From positions 42,192 through 106,191 of the forward strand of contig JAQYTJ010000018.1 in NCBI GenBank assembly GCA_028724885.1: a stretch of 64,000 nt of DNA, given 5' to 3'. Source of the DNA: Bacteroidales bacterium (GTDB lineage: Bacteria; Bacteroidota; Bacteroidia; Bacteroidales; UBA932). Made by a program: the position numbers and the translations under genes. Shown in pieces: positions 10,291 to 20,891 of the stretch. The notes beneath the pieces are model-generated. The model saw only the letters and a list, made by a program, of their open reading frames with translations, ran no database searches and had not been told where the DNA came from. Each line of letters opens with the position of its first letter. The stretch's first letter is position 1.

Positions 10291-11669
10291 TATGCTTTAT
10301 TGTGAATATATTCGTCAATGGCTTTGGCGGCTTTGCGACCGGCTCCCATGGCGAGAATCACGGTGGCTGAGCCTGTGACGGCATCGCCACCTGCGAATAT
10401 TCCAGGCCTAGAGGTCCTACCCTCAGAGTCCGCCTCAATTCCACCCTTACGGGTAGCTGTGAGGCCGTCTGTAGTCTTTACAATCAAAGGATTAGGGGAG
10501 GTGCCGAGAGCCATAATCACGGTCTCAGCAGGTATCTCGAACTCGGAACCTGGAATTGGGATAGGGGAGCGACGACCGCTTTCGTCTGGTTCGCCAAGTT
10601 CCATGCGGATGCATCTCACGGCACGAACCCAACCATTATCATCGCCCAGAATTTCCACTGGATTTGTGAGCATTCGGAATTCTATGCCTTCCTCTTTGGC
10701 GTGTTCGACCTCCTCACGGCGAGCCGGCAGTTCGACTTCGGTGCGCCTGTAAACTATAGTAGTCTCTGCTCCAAGGCGTAGCGCAGTCCTTGCAGAGTCC
10801 ATCGCCACGTTGCCACCCCCGACCACTATGCATTTCTTGCCAGCGTGGATAGGTGTCTGGTAATCATCCCTGAAGGCCATCATAAGATTGTTGCGAGTGA
10901 GGAATTCATTGGCAGAGAAAACCCCGTTCAAATTTTCTCCCGGAATATTCATGAACCTAGGCAGTCCGGCTCCTGTTCCTACGAACACAGCCTTGAAGCC
11001 TTCATTGTCCATCAGGCTGTCTATAGTGACTGTTCTGCCTACTATCACGTCGGTCTCGATTTTCACTCCGAGAGCTTTTACCTCATCGATCTCCCTGCGA
11101 AGCACTGTCTCTTTCGGCAGACGGAACTCAGGTATTCCATATTCAAGAACGCCTCCAGCCTTATGCAAGGCTTCGAATATGGTCACGTCGTACCCCATCT
11201 TGGCAAGGTCTGAGGCGCATGCTAGCCCAGAAGGCCCGCTACCGATGATTGCCACTTTATGGCCATTTTTTGGCGCAATCTCAGGCTTGGACTCTGGCGC
11301 ATTGTCTGCGACGTACCGTTCAAGCTTGCCGATGGCGACCGGCTCGCCTTTAATGCCCAGGATGCAGCTGCCTTCGCACTGAGTCTCCTGTGGACAGACA
11401 CGGCCGCAGACTGCTGGCAGTGAAGAGTCTTCGGCTATCACTGCAGCGGCACCAGAAACATCCCCTGCAACGAGTTTTGCAATGAATTCAGGAATCTTGA
11501 TTCCTACTGGGCAAGCGCCCACGCAGCGAGGATTCTTGCAATGGAGGCATCTGGAAGCCTCACGAGCTGCTTCCTCAGCATTGAAGCCATAGCAGACTTC
11601 GTCGAAATTATGAGCCCTGATTTTCGGGTTCTGCTCCCTGACTGGAGTACGAGATATTCTTTCAGCCAT
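10290..11669 (-). CDS. gltA: NADPH-dependent glutamate synthase small-subunit-like / NfnL-type flavoprotein
   Basis: CLHCKNPRCVGACPVGIKIPEF..., two Rossmann motifs (VAIIGSGPSGLACASDL; CIVVGGGNVAMDSARTA). Adjacent to an FAD/NAD-binding subunit. Confidence 0.92.
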   Translation of the reverse strand: MAERISRTPVREQNPKIRAHNFDEVCYGFNAEEAAREASRCLHCKNPRCVGACPVGIKIPEFIAKLVAGDVSGAAAVIAEDSSLPAVCGRVCPQETQCEGSCILGIKGEPVAIGKLERYVADNAPESKPEIAPKNGHKVAIIGSGPSGLACASDLAKMGYDVTIFEALHKAGGVLEYGIPEFRLPKETVLRREIDEVKALGVKIETDVIVGRTVTIDSLMDNEGFKAVFVGTGAGLPRFMNIPGENLNGVFSANEFLTRNNLMMAFRDDYQTPIHAGKKCIVVGGGNVAMDSARTALRLGAETTIVYRRTEVELPARREEVEHAKEEGIEFRMLTNPVEILGDDNGWVRAVRCIRMELGEPDESGRRSPIPIPGSEFEIPAETVIMALGTSPNPLIVKTTDGLTATRKGGIEADSEGRTSRPGIFAGGDAVTGSATVILAMGAGRKAAKAIDEYIHNKA

Positions 11670-11671
11670 GA

Positions 11672-12514
11672 TTATATTCTTATTTTTTCCTTAGCCTCGG
11701 CTTCTTCTATCTTGTATTGCCCAAGCCTCCTCAAAGCCTCATCGAAATCGACGTCATACCCATTGAATTCAGGCCCGTCCACGCAAGCGAACCGCGTATT
11801 CCCGGCGACCGAAACCCTGCAGGCACCGCACATTCCGGTGCCATCGACCATTAATGTATTGAGGCTCACGTCAATAGGTATGCCTAACTTCTTGCAGGTC
11901 ACAGTCGCGAACTTCATCATTATCATAGGCCCGATGGCGACGGCCTTGGTGTATTCATGACCCTCTGCTACAAGCTTTTCCAGCATGGCAGTGCCAACGC
12001 CCTTGAACCCTGCTGAGCCATCGTCTGTGCAGAGATAAAGGTTATCGCAAGCTGCAGCAATTCTATCTGTGAATATGAATAAGTCTTTGCTTCTTGCGCC
12101 GATGATTACATCCACGGCGATGCCCCTCTCGTGCAGCCATTTCGCCTGAGGATAGACAGGGGCCGTTCCAACTCCGCCTGCAATGAATATGTAGCGCCGC
12201 CCTCGCAGCTCTTCATCGCTCTTGCTTACGAATTCGGATGGATTCCCGAGAGGCCCGACCACATCGGCGAAATCGTCACCTGCCTCTTTTGCGACCAGCG
12301 CCGTTGAGGACGCGCCTATTTCCTGAGTCACAATCGTAACGGTGCCGTTATCTCTGTCGTAGTCGCTGATAGTTAGCGGAATGCGTTCGCCTTTCTCGTT
12401 CACTCGCACAATCAGGAACTGTCCCGGCTTGGCAGCGGCAGCTATACGAGGCGCTGACACATCCATCTCGCAGACGTTATGCGTCAGCATTTTTTTCGTT
12501 AAAATCTTAAACAT
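11672..12514 (-). CDS. Sulfide/dihydroorotate dehydrogenase-like FAD/NAD-binding protein (NfnS-like)
   Basis: FIAGGVGTAPVYPQAKWLHERG and DGTGMCGACRVSVAGNTRFACVDGPEFNGYDVDF. Confidence 0.9.
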   Translation of the reverse strand: MFKILTKKMLTHNVCEMDVSAPRIAAAAKPGQFLIVRVNEKGERIPLTISDYDRDNGTVTIVTQEIGASSTALVAKEAGDDFADVVGPLGNPSEFVSKSDEELRGRRYIFIAGGVGTAPVYPQAKWLHERGIAVDVIIGARSKDLFIFTDRIAAACDNLYLCTDDGSAGFKGVGTAMLEKLVAEGHEYTKAVAIGPMIMMKFATVTCKKLGIPIDVSLNTLMVDGTGMCGACRVSVAGNTRFACVDGPEFNGYDVDFDEALRRLGQYKIEEAEAKEKIRI

Positions 12515-12604
12515 CCTAGATGCGTGTTATTATTGAAACAAATGTAGGAATATTTTGCCGAAATAGCTATTCCTAATGAGAAGGCATAAAGGGCGTAGGA
12601 ATAT

Positions 12605-12982
12605 TTACTCCAAATTCATCGAATTCTTGGAAATAAACCTCTGCAGTTCATCTGGAACCTGAATATTATCGCAATGCACCTTATCCAGCAGTGCTGTGCC
12701 TTTCTTGCTGAGGCTGAATGTCATGCTGCGCCCGTCCAGTTTGGAGGCTTTGCGTAGAATGAGACCTGATTTCTCCATTGAGGCGATTACTTTTGATGCG
12801 TTGGAGCATGTAAGCCCCAGCTCTGCCGAAATGCGTCCAGCCGCAAGATGTTTTTTCTCAGACAGAAGACAGAGCAGCATTGCCTCATTGATATTAAGGC
12901 CGAGGAGCTTCTCGAGTTCTGACTCGAAAGCTCCTATAGCCCTGTATATTCTTCGAATCTCACAAATGCAATGAGTGTCCAT
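12605..12982 (-). CDS. MarR-like winged-helix transcriptional regulator
   Basis: LLCLLSEKKHLAAGRISAELGLTCSNASKVIASMEKSGLILRKASKLDGRSMTFSLSKKG. Confidence 0.75.
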   Translation of the reverse strand: MDTHCICEIRRIYRAIGAFESELEKLLGLNINEAMLLCLLSEKKHLAAGRISAELGLTCSNASKVIASMEKSGLILRKASKLDGRSMTFSLSKKGTALLDKVHCDNIQVPDELQRFISKNSMNLE

Positions 12983-12986
12983 TGCG

Positions 12987-13484
12987 TCATTTAATCATCT
13001 TGCTCACAACATCGTTCAGCTGAGCGTAACTCATCGCACCAACCTGAATGGATGGATCCCCATTCATAGGGATGAAGAGAATTGTAGGAATAGAACGTAT
13101 TCCGAACAGACCTGCTAGCTCTGGCTCTTTGTCGACATCCACCTTGTAAACGTCCAGCTTGCCGGCATAAGTCTCGGCGAGCTTCTCTATGTTAGGTGCT
13201 GTGGCCTTGCATGGGCCGCACCAAGTGGCATAGAAATCTATCACGGCCGGCTTGTCTCCGGCGAACACCCACTCATTCGGATGCTTATCGTAGTCCATTA
13301 CTTTCTGCTTGAAATCAGCTACATTCAATTCTTGAACTTTCATTTTCTTTGTCTCCTTTTTATCGTCCTGAGCCGTCTGGGCCTGCTGGTCATTATCGGA
13401 CTGTTTCTGCTGATTGTTTGCAGAGGCGTTGCATCCGGCGATCATCAGAGCTGCGGCGGACAAGATTAATAATTTTGTTCTCAT
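12987..13484 (-). CDS. Thioredoxin-fold lipoprotein
   Basis: Lipobox AALMIAGC; KPAVIDFYATWCGPCKATAPNIEKLAETYAGKLDVYKVDVDKEPELAGLFGIRSIPTILF. Confidence 0.92.
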   Translation of the reverse strand: MRTKLLILSAAALMIAGCNASANNQQKQSDNDQQAQTAQDDKKETKKMKVQELNVADFKQKVMDYDKHPNEWVFAGDKPAVIDFYATWCGPCKATAPNIEKLAETYAGKLDVYKVDVDKEPELAGLFGIRSIPTILFIPMNGDPSIQVGAMSYAQLNDVVSKMIK

Positions 13485-13577
13485 ATTATATTAAGCTTAA
13501 TTTTTTTATTTTCCATTGGAAAACTTTGCAAATATACGCAATAAAAATTAACTACAAAATTTTCCGATGGAAAATAT

Positions 13578-16157
13578 TTAAATATGTCTTTTCCCAGTTC
13601 CCCGGACGGCTGGTGCTTCCAGCGGGTTGTCCGGCCATGAGTGCTTGGGATAGCGACGACGGAGTTCCTTCCTGACCTCGAAGTAGGCTCCTTCCCAAAA
13701 GCTTCTAAGGTCGGAAGTCAGCTGGACTGGCTTGAAGCCTGGGGAAAGGAGCTCCATCAGGACTAGGCGCTTCCCGTCATCGACCTTTGGCGTGTCGGTC
13801 ATGCCAAAACACTCCTGTAGCCTCACGCGCAAGACGGGTGCCTCAGCGCCGAGGCGATATTCCACCCTGATGCGGCTTCCTGTCGGCACCTGAATATGCG
13901 AGGGTGCGAGACGGTCAACTTCTTTCTGCTGTTCGTAGTCTAGAAGGCTCCACATGACTTCGCAAAGGTTGATTTTTCTGAGTTCCGCCCTGGAGGTTGC
14001 TTTGCCTATGAATAGCGGCATCCACTGCGGAGCCCTCTGAAGAAATGTCTCGGTGGAAAGGTCTGGAAGCATGAGTTCAGGATGCCATGAGGCTACTGCA
14101 GCTATGCGGCGCTGAAGGTTCCCGACTTCAGAGGAGAAATCCAGCATTCCTGTTCCTTCCTTGACAGCGGCCTCGCAGATAACTTTTACGACCTTGTCCC
14201 TAATTTCCTCGTTTATGGGTCTTGAATCCAGGAGCAGGTGCCCGACTCTCCATTCCCTTCGCGCTACGGCTGTCCCGATTTTGGAATCCCATGAGATGTT
14301 TTCGACCTCCCGAAAGCGAGGAATGACATCCTTGGGGTCCAGCCTTGAGGCAAGGAATATCCTGCCGTCAGCACCTGCCTTGATGTTCACGCTGGCTACA
14401 GCCAGAAAGTCCTCCCTGGCAAGAGGGTCGCTGATATCCAGGCTGGCGATGTCTCCGGAAGCAAGCAGGAAACGACCGTGTCCTTCAGGAAGAGACTTGC
14501 CGATCCTTTCCGGATATGCAGCGGAAATCAAGTCCCCGGTTTCGAACGGATCCGGAATCCCATTGTCTAGAGGCGTTTTGATAATCCTGCGGTATTGTTC
14601 GGCGATCATTTCTATGCGATGCCACATCCTGCCAGAACGAGAGGAGCGGAGAGACAGGAGTCGGTCGTAGATGTCTGCGGTGTCTGCTGTCGCTGCAAGA
14701 GGGTCTTTTCCCTCAAGCAAGGCAGCAATGTCGGTGGCAAGGGCTTTCTTTTCTGGGGTCGAGGCTGCAAGAAGAATTTGGGCAATTCTTGGATGGCAGG
14801 GAAGCGCGGCCATTGCTCTGCCGTGAGCGGTAATGCTTGCCCGCCCGTTCATGTTTTCCGCTGCGCCGAGGGAATATAGAAGTTCCATTGCCTGCTGCAG
14901 GTGATATTCCGGAGGTGGGGTAAGCCACGGGAGTGCTTCAGGGGAGGATTCGCCCCATGCGAGGGTGTCGAGTGCCATCGCGCTCAAGTCCGCATCTATG
15001 ATTTCAGGGATGCGGCTCGCTGCCATATTCCTTTCCGTGGCAGCCGACCAGAGCCTGTAGCATATTCCTGGAGCTACGCGCCCGGCTCGCCCTGTGCGTT
15101 GAGCCGCCATGTCCATGCTGATCCGTAAGGTCTCCAGGCGGCTGAGCGAGGTCTGCGGATTGAAGACCAGCTTCCGGTAGAGCCCGGAATCCACCACGAC
15201 CCTCACTCCTTCTATTGTAAGAGATGTCTCTGCTATCGGAGTTGCAAGGACGACTTTTCTCTTTCCGGGAGTGCTGGGAGCGATTGCCAGCCGCTGCTCC
15301 GCAGGAGGAAGGTATCCGAAAAGCGGACAGACGGAAGTGCTCCCAAGAGCGTCACCCAGAAGTTCCTGGCATTTCCGGATCTCTCCCTCTCCAGGGAGGA
15401 AGGCAAGGATGTCCCCTTCCTGTTCTTGGTGAGCCTTTCGGACTATGTGTGCGACGGCATCGGTGCAGTTCTCCGCGGTTGCCTCACAGCCGGGATGTAA
15501 AATTTCGACGGGAAACATGCGGCCCTCGCTTGATATTGATGGTGCGTCCAGCGCCTTGCATATTCCTTCGGAATCGATGGTCGCCGACATTATGAGGATC
15601 AGTAGGTCTGGGCGGATGAGTCTCTGCGATTCTCTGACTAAGGCAAGAGCTAGGTCGCTCGTGAGGCTGCGCTCGTGGAACTCATCGAAGATTACGACGC
15701 TGATGCCTTCAAGGGTGGGGTCCGAGACTAGGATTCTGGTCATCACGCCTTCGGTAACCACTTCCACTCGCGTGCGCTGCGAAACTTTCCTCTCGAAACG
15801 CATGCTGTACCCGACGGTCTCTCCAACAGGTTCTCCCATAAGCGATGCCATCCTTTCTGCGACTTGGCGGGCAGCAAGGCGCCTAGGCTCAAGCATCAGG
15901 ATTTTTCCGTTGCTTATTGAGGAAAGCACTGTAAGGGGCAGCACGGTGGATTTTCCCGCTCCTGGAGGAGCGGTCACCACAAGTCGCCCATGTTCCGCAA
16001 GCATCGCATTGACTTGGGATGCGATGCCGCTCACGGGCAGGCCTGAGATAAGCTCGTTCATCATGAAACTTTTGGCAGACATCCTCGCTAAGGTAGGCAT
16101 ATTCTCACAATTATTGACTAAATTTACCTCTCGTATACCTTTAGTCACTGTATTCAA
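13578..16157 (-). CDS. hrpB: ATP-dependent helicase HrpB
   Basis: GRLVVTAPPGAGKSTVLPLTVL, DEFHERSLTSDLALAL, MSATID, TGRAGRVAPGICYRLW; C-terminal HrpB-type region. N-terminal start uncertain. Confidence 0.93.
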   Translation of the reverse strand: MNTVTKGIREVNLVNNCENMPTLARMSAKSFMMNELISGLPVSGIASQVNAMLAEHGRLVVTAPPGAGKSTVLPLTVLSSISNGKILMLEPRRLAARQVAERMASLMGEPVGETVGYSMRFERKVSQRTRVEVVTEGVMTRILVSDPTLEGISVVIFDEFHERSLTSDLALALVRESQRLIRPDLLILIMSATIDSEGICKALDAPSISSEGRMFPVEILHPGCEATAENCTDAVAHIVRKAHQEQEGDILAFLPGEGEIRKCQELLGDALGSTSVCPLFGYLPPAEQRLAIAPSTPGKRKVVLATPIAETSLTIEGVRVVVDSGLYRKLVFNPQTSLSRLETLRISMDMAAQRTGRAGRVAPGICYRLWSAATERNMAASRIPEIIDADLSAMALDTLAWGESSPEALPWLTPPPEYHLQQAMELLYSLGAAENMNGRASITAHGRAMAALPCHPRIAQILLAASTPEKKALATDIAALLEGKDPLAATADTADIYDRLLSLRSSRSGRMWHRIEMIAEQYRRIIKTPLDNGIPDPFETGDLISAAYPERIGKSLPEGHGRFLLASGDIASLDISDPLAREDFLAVASVNIKAGADGRIFLASRLDPKDVIPRFREVENISWDSKIGTAVARREWRVGHLLLDSRPINEEIRDKVVKVICEAAVKEGTGMLDFSSEVGNLQRRIAAVASWHPELMLPDLSTETFLQRAPQWMPLFIGKATSRAELRKINLCEVMWSLLDYEQQKEVDRLAPSHIQVPTGSRIRVEYRLGAEAPVLRVRLQECFGMTDTPKVDDGKRLVLMELLSPGFKPVQLTSDLRSFWEGAYFEVRKELRRRYPKHSWPDNPLEAPAVRGTGKRHI

Positions 16158-16215
16158 ATACTTATTGCGTTGAGGATATGGATGATGTGGCCGCTATGGC
16201 AAAAAATTATGGTCT

Positions 16216-16710
16216 ATGAAGGATTTCGCAGCAATAGATTTTGAGACGGCAAATGAATGTCGTTGCAGCGTGTGCAGCGTTGGAGTAGTAATCGTGCGCA
16301 ATGGCGAGATTGTGGCTTCATTCTATAGTCTGATTCATCCAGAGCCAGAGTACTATCAATGGTTCTGCCAGCAGGTTCACGGGTTAAGCGAAGAGGACAC
16401 AGAAAATGCACCGGTATTCCCTGAAGTATGGCGTCAGATAGAACCTAAAATAGAAGGACTGCCACTTGTGGCACACAACAGCCCGTTCGATGAAGGTTGC
16501 CTTAAAGAAGTCTTCAAAGTGTATCATATGGATTACCCCGACTATGAATTCTACGATACCCTCGCTGCATCTCGTAAGCACTTCGGGAATGATTTACCCA
16601 ATCACCAGCTCCAGACGGTTGCTGCTGTTTGCGGATATAAGCTAGATAACCATCACCACGCGCTTGCTGATGCCGAGGCCTGTGCGCATATCGCAATGAG
16701 TATTCTTTGA
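16216..16710 (+). CDS. DnaQ-like 3'-5' exonuclease
   Basis: FAAIDFETANECRCSVCSVGVVIV, LVAHNSPFDEGCL, LDNHHHALADAEACAHIA (DEDDh motifs). Confidence 0.9.
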   Translation: MKDFAAIDFETANECRCSVCSVGVVIVRNGEIVASFYSLIHPEPEYYQWFCQQVHGLSEEDTENAPVFPEVWRQIEPKIEGLPLVAHNSPFDEGCLKEVFKVYHMDYPDYEFYDTLAASRKHFGNDLPNHQLQTVAAVCGYKLDNHHHALADAEACAHIAMSIL

Positions 16711-16789
16711 CATACTCCCAGCCTTAAGGCGGAGGCTCTCTCGCTCACATTATCGTATAAGATAAAATTAAAAGGACTCAGGACACGTG

Positions 16790-17350
16790 TCACTGACCAG
16801 CCTTGGCATATTTCCATGCCATCCTAGTATAGTCTTCTCCGAAGAATGTCATCCGGTCTTCAGCCACAAAGTCCATGCTGCCGTAATATGCGAGCAAAGC
16901 AGGTGAGGCCGACTTTGCAATCAGCGTGATTCGTCTGAATCCTAGAGCGCAGCCTTTTGCGATTCCGTCTTTCATCAGCAGCCGGGCTATGCCGTGCCGT
17001 CTGCATTCAGGTTTTACAGCGAGCGAATCCAGGTAATATTCTCCCGGAAATGTTTCGCTCTCGAATTTCTGACGCACCATTTTATCCACAACGTTGCCCA
17101 AGAAGCGTTTCAAAGTTCTGTCGCGAAGCCGCTCGTATACTTCTCCTGGGTACGAAATCAGGCAGCCGGCAATCGTGCCATCTTCCGTGACAGCAATGCG
17201 TGCGTGTTTCCATGAATATAAGGAATCTTCTGCCTGGCACATAGGCAGCGCACGGTCCAGGTCGCCCAACTCAGTTCCAAGGGCCGTCATCAACGTCCAG
17301 GCGATGAATTCTGCGTCCGAGGGCACCGCATTTCTGATAATTGCCTCCAT
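16790..17350 (-). CDS. GNAT family N-acetyltransferase
   Basis: YLDSLAVKPECRRHGIARLLMKDGIAKGCALGFRRITLIAKSASPALLAYYGSMDF. Confidence 0.85.
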   Translation of the reverse strand: MEAIIRNAVPSDAEFIAWTLMTALGTELGDLDRALPMCQAEDSLYSWKHARIAVTEDGTIAGCLISYPGEVYERLRDRTLKRFLGNVVDKMVRQKFESETFPGEYYLDSLAVKPECRRHGIARLLMKDGIAKGCALGFRRITLIAKSASPALLAYYGSMDFVAEDRMTFFGEDYTRMAWKYAKAGQ

Positions 17351-17471
17351 ACTACAAAGATAATCACATTACGGACCAAGTCCAAAAACCTGTGATTGAG
17401 AAAATAATTGTGAATATGCACCAGCCCTTTCTAGGCTCGCCAGAAGTTGGATGGTGTCGGCAATCTTTAGA

Positions 17472-18503
17472 TTATGGCTTGAGGGGATTGCGGTCGGATT
17501 TGAACCATTCTATGAAGCGGCCTATGCCTTCGTGGAGTGTCACGGATGGCTTGTAGCCAAGGTCATGCTCGAGTGCAGAGGTATCTGCATAGGTCTGAGG
17601 CACGTCTCCGGGCTGCATTGGCAGGAATATTTTTTCGGCAGGCTTGCCCAGCGCAGATTCAATCTCGCTGATGAAATCCATGAGCCTGACCGGATTAGAG
17701 CAGCCGATATTATATGCCTTGAAAAAACCGGCTCCATTTGGCACCGCCTTGCTTGGCTCGTAATCAATTGCTTTTATTGTGCCGCTGACTATGTCGGAGA
17801 TGTAGGTGAAGTCCCTCATCATGTTTCCGTTGTTGAATACCTTGATTGGTTCTCCATTGCTGATTGCCGTGGCGAACAGCATAGGCGACATGTCCGGCCT
17901 GCCCCAAGGACCGTACACGGTGAAATAGCGCAGCCCTATTGCTGAAAAACCATAAAGATGGGCGTAGGAATATGCCAGCAGCTCATTCGATTTCTTGGTG
18001 GCAGCGTAAAGGCTGACGGGGGAGTCGGTCTTGAAGTCTTCCCTGAACGGAACTTCTTTCTGGTCGCCATAAATCGAACTTGAAGAAGCGAAAACCAGAT
18101 GTCCGACTTTAAAATTCCTGCACGCCTCCAGAATATTGAAGAAGCCCTCTATGTTGCTTTTAATATAAGAAAATGGGTTTGTGATGGAATATCTTACGCC
18201 TGCCTGAGCCGCCAGGTTCATGACCTTGTCGAAACCTTCCTCCTTGAAAAGTGAATAGATGCCCTCTTTGTCGCAGAGATCTATCTTTACGAAACGCAAG
18301 TTAGCGTATTCATCGCTCTTTACAATGTCCCTTTCGATGAAAGGTTTGCGCAGCCCATTGGCTTCCAGCCTCCTATATTTCAGCGCCACGTCGTAATATT
18401 CATTTATGTTGTCCAGACCAACGACCTCGTCGCCCCTTTCAGCGAGAGTCCTACATAATGCGGAACCAATGAAGCCAGCGGCTCCAGTAACCAGAATTTT
18501 CAT
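17472..18503 (-). CDS. NAD-dependent epimerase, UDP-glucuronate 4-epimerase type
   Basis: MKILVTGAAGFIGSALCRTLAERGDEVVGLDNINEYYDVALKYRRL...SYAATKK, FTVYGPWGRPDM; characteristic of UDP-GlcA 4-epimerases. Confidence 0.88.
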   Translation of the reverse strand: MKILVTGAAGFIGSALCRTLAERGDEVVGLDNINEYYDVALKYRRLEANGLRKPFIERDIVKSDEYANLRFVKIDLCDKEGIYSLFKEEGFDKVMNLAAQAGVRYSITNPFSYIKSNIEGFFNILEACRNFKVGHLVFASSSSIYGDQKEVPFREDFKTDSPVSLYAATKKSNELLAYSYAHLYGFSAIGLRYFTVYGPWGRPDMSPMLFATAISNGEPIKVFNNGNMMRDFTYISDIVSGTIKAIDYEPSKAVPNGAGFFKAYNIGCSNPVRLMDFISEIESALGKPAEKIFLPMQPGDVPQTYADTSALEHDLGYKPSVTLHEGIGRFIEWFKSDRNPLKP

Positions 18504-18537
18504 ATTCGTAAAAATATTAGCAAGGCAAAGTTAGTCT

Positions 18538-20226
18538 TTATGAGGGATTTTCGGAAGCGGGAGGGGCATCATTCTGCTCATTTCCGAAGAAAACCAAGGC
18601 ATATGGGCCGTGCCAGTCAATTAGGCTCCCATTCTGCTCGCACCATCCTAGAAAGCCCTTCCGGAGCATCTTGTCCGAAACTATCAGAGTAACAGGTTTC
18701 TGCAATGTCCCATTCGCCAAGTCGTTCTTGAAAGCGGTCGTGTCCTTGGCGTAGTCCTTTGAAATCTCCCTGTGGATGTAAACGTCGATGTTCTCCGGCC
18801 TCCTGACATTTATGACAGCCACATTCGTCCCCTCTGGAATGGCCTTGCAGAAATTCCCGTAGCCTATGATGTCATTGATCTGACTCATCTGGAAGGATGC
18901 TGAATAGACTGTCAGCAACCACCCTAGGGCCAGCCAGATTATGCTTTTCTGCCATTGCCGCTTCCAGAACAGCATAATGAGCGACATAGCGCCGCCTATC
19001 AGCATCATGGCTAGAGCCGCAGTCGTGAAATTGCTTTGAAGGAAAGGATAGCCGCTCAGAATCTTATGCAGGGCAGGGATGGAGCCAGTCCTAAAGACTA
19101 TTATCAGAGCGACTGCAGTAAGGCAGATGAGTCCTGCCGTGATTGCCAGCAGAATATTCATCCATTTCCGCCACCCAATGCGCTTAACGGTGAGGTAGAA
19201 ACAGTAAATGGCGAATGGCACTAGAGGCGTCAAGTAGAGGATGTGCTTTGAGCTAATGATGCAGAGCATCAGAAAAGTGCCCCAAAGGCTTATAAGGAAT
19301 ATTTTTTCGTCGTCCGACTTCTCTCCCGTTTCCATCTTTCGAGGGCTCAGAAGACCCGATAAAAGCACTGGAAAGACCAGAATGCTATAAGGAAATATAG
19401 TCAGCCATATATTCTTAAGATAGTAATATGTTGGCTCATTATGGTGGAAAGAGTTCACAGCCCTGCCAAAAGTCTGGTGCACCGTGAGTTCGTAAAGATA
19501 TTCCTTTCCTCCTGGCTCGACTGCCACCCCAAGGAACCAGAGAGCACAGAGACTTGCTATAACGCCTAATGTCTTAATCCCCAAATATCTCCCCAGTTTC
19601 TTCGCCTCTTTTTTCATGAACAGGAACGCCAGAATCACCAGAATTGGCATCAGTAGGCCGACAGGACCCTTGGTGAAAATGGCTAGGAATATCCAAAGCG
19701 GCAGCAGCCAGCTCTGAAGCTTAGAGTTACCCCGTCCTGAATACATTAGATGAAATGAATATAGCGCCAGCACTATGAACATGGTCATCATCATGTCCAT
19801 CCTGAAATAGAAGCTGAGGGTGAGGAAAAGACCAGAAGAGCATAGCATCAGCGCCATTGCGGCTCTGTCCAAAGCATTTTTCTTGTCATCTGCGAATATC
19901 CACTTGTCTAGCACGGCGGCGGTGATGAATGCAGGAATCAGCCCTAACATGCTAAGCAAAAATATGTTGTGGCCACCGGCAAGTTTTTTCAGCAATATGA
20001 TTAGCCAGATGTAAAGCGGAGGCTTGTCTGCGTAAGGCTCGCCATGATTCATCAATATGAATATATGGTCGTTCTCTATCGTCTCGTCTGCAATGCTAAG
20101 GTAACGCAGCTCGTTCATTGGAGTGAAATCCCTCTGCGTCAAGATAGGCATGAGACATATTATCACTGTGAGGAAGACAAAGGGAAGGGGATGTCTTCTC
20201 AAGATGCTGTCATTGCTTTTCGGCAT
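18538..20226 (-). CDS. ArnT-like GT39/GT83 family membrane glycosyltransferase
   Basis: TQRDFTPMNELRYLSIADETIENDHIFILMNHGEPYADKPPLYIWLIILLKK followed by many TM segments. Confidence 0.85.
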   Translation of the reverse strand: MPKSNDSILRRHPLPFVFLTVIICLMPILTQRDFTPMNELRYLSIADETIENDHIFILMNHGEPYADKPPLYIWLIILLKKLAGGHNIFLLSMLGLIPAFITAAVLDKWIFADDKKNALDRAAMALMLCSSGLFLTLSFYFRMDMMMTMFIVLALYSFHLMYSGRGNSKLQSWLLPLWIFLAIFTKGPVGLLMPILVILAFLFMKKEAKKLGRYLGIKTLGVIASLCALWFLGVAVEPGGKEYLYELTVHQTFGRAVNSFHHNEPTYYYLKNIWLTIFPYSILVFPVLLSGLLSPRKMETGEKSDDEKIFLISLWGTFLMLCIISSKHILYLTPLVPFAIYCFYLTVKRIGWRKWMNILLAITAGLICLTAVALIIVFRTGSIPALHKILSGYPFLQSNFTTAALAMMLIGGAMSLIMLFWKRQWQKSIIWLALGWLLTVYSASFQMSQINDIIGYGNFCKAIPEGTNVAVINVRRPENIDVYIHREISKDYAKDTTAFKNDLANGTLQKPVTLIVSDKMLRKGFLGWCEQNGSLIDWHGPYALVFFGNEQNDAPPASENPS

Positions 20227-20866
20227 TCGCTTTCTTTTTTGAAGAATACCATATCATTAAATTGCGAGTGTAGGCGATGAAGCCGAAGGATTGACCCAGA
20301 ATGAGCACAGGGTCTTTTCTGAATATTCCGTAAGAAATTATGACTGCCGAGCCGAAGAGGCTTATCATCCAGAACCCTGCAGGCAGCACGGATTCATGTT
20401 TTTTCTCTGAATATGCCCACTGGTAGATGAAGCGCAGAGTGAATATTATCTGCCCTGCGGAGCCATAGATAACCATCCAGAGTGGAATGTCTGCATTGTT
20501 GAGGAATTTGCTGAGGAACGAACCGGCATCTTTCAAGAGAAGAATCACTGCGGCAACAGGAGTTAGCAGGAGCACAGCTTTAAGCATGACGTGAAGCTTC
20601 TTCCAAACTCCTTTCGCATTCAGGTTCCAGAGGTAGATGTAATATGAAATCAGCTGTCCGAGGATGATTGAGAAGTCATTTCGCAGGACTCCGTAGAAAA
20701 ACATGGTCCAGGAGCCTATGACGCTGAAAACCCAATAAGATGTGGGGGAGGATACCTTCTTGGCTTTTTCCGACAAGAACCACTGCAGCAGCGTGCGCGC
20801 AGTGAAGAAAAACTGGGCTATGAACCCGATCGTGAATATCAGCCAGTTTGGTATCCCTTGGAACAT
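20210..20866 (-). CDS. Lipid-A-disaccharide synthase N-terminal domain (LAB_N) membrane protein
   Basis: IGFIAQFFFTARTLLQWFLSEKAKKVSSPTSYWVFSVIGSWTMFFYGVLRNDFSIILGQ, repeated as a second half (IIFTLRFIYQWAYSEKKHESVLPAGFWMISLFGS). Confidence 0.87.
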   Translation of the reverse strand: MFQGIPNWLIFTIGFIAQFFFTARTLLQWFLSEKAKKVSSPTSYWVFSVIGSWTMFFYGVLRNDFSIILGQLISYYIYLWNLNAKGVWKKLHVMLKAVLLLTPVAAVILLLKDAGSFLSKFLNNADIPLWMVIYGSAGQIIFTLRFIYQWAYSEKKHESVLPAGFWMISLFGSAVIISYGIFRKDPVLILGQSFGFIAYTRNLMIWYSSKKKANAEKQ

Positions 20867-20891
20867 ATTATTCAGTCATTGCAGTTTAGCC

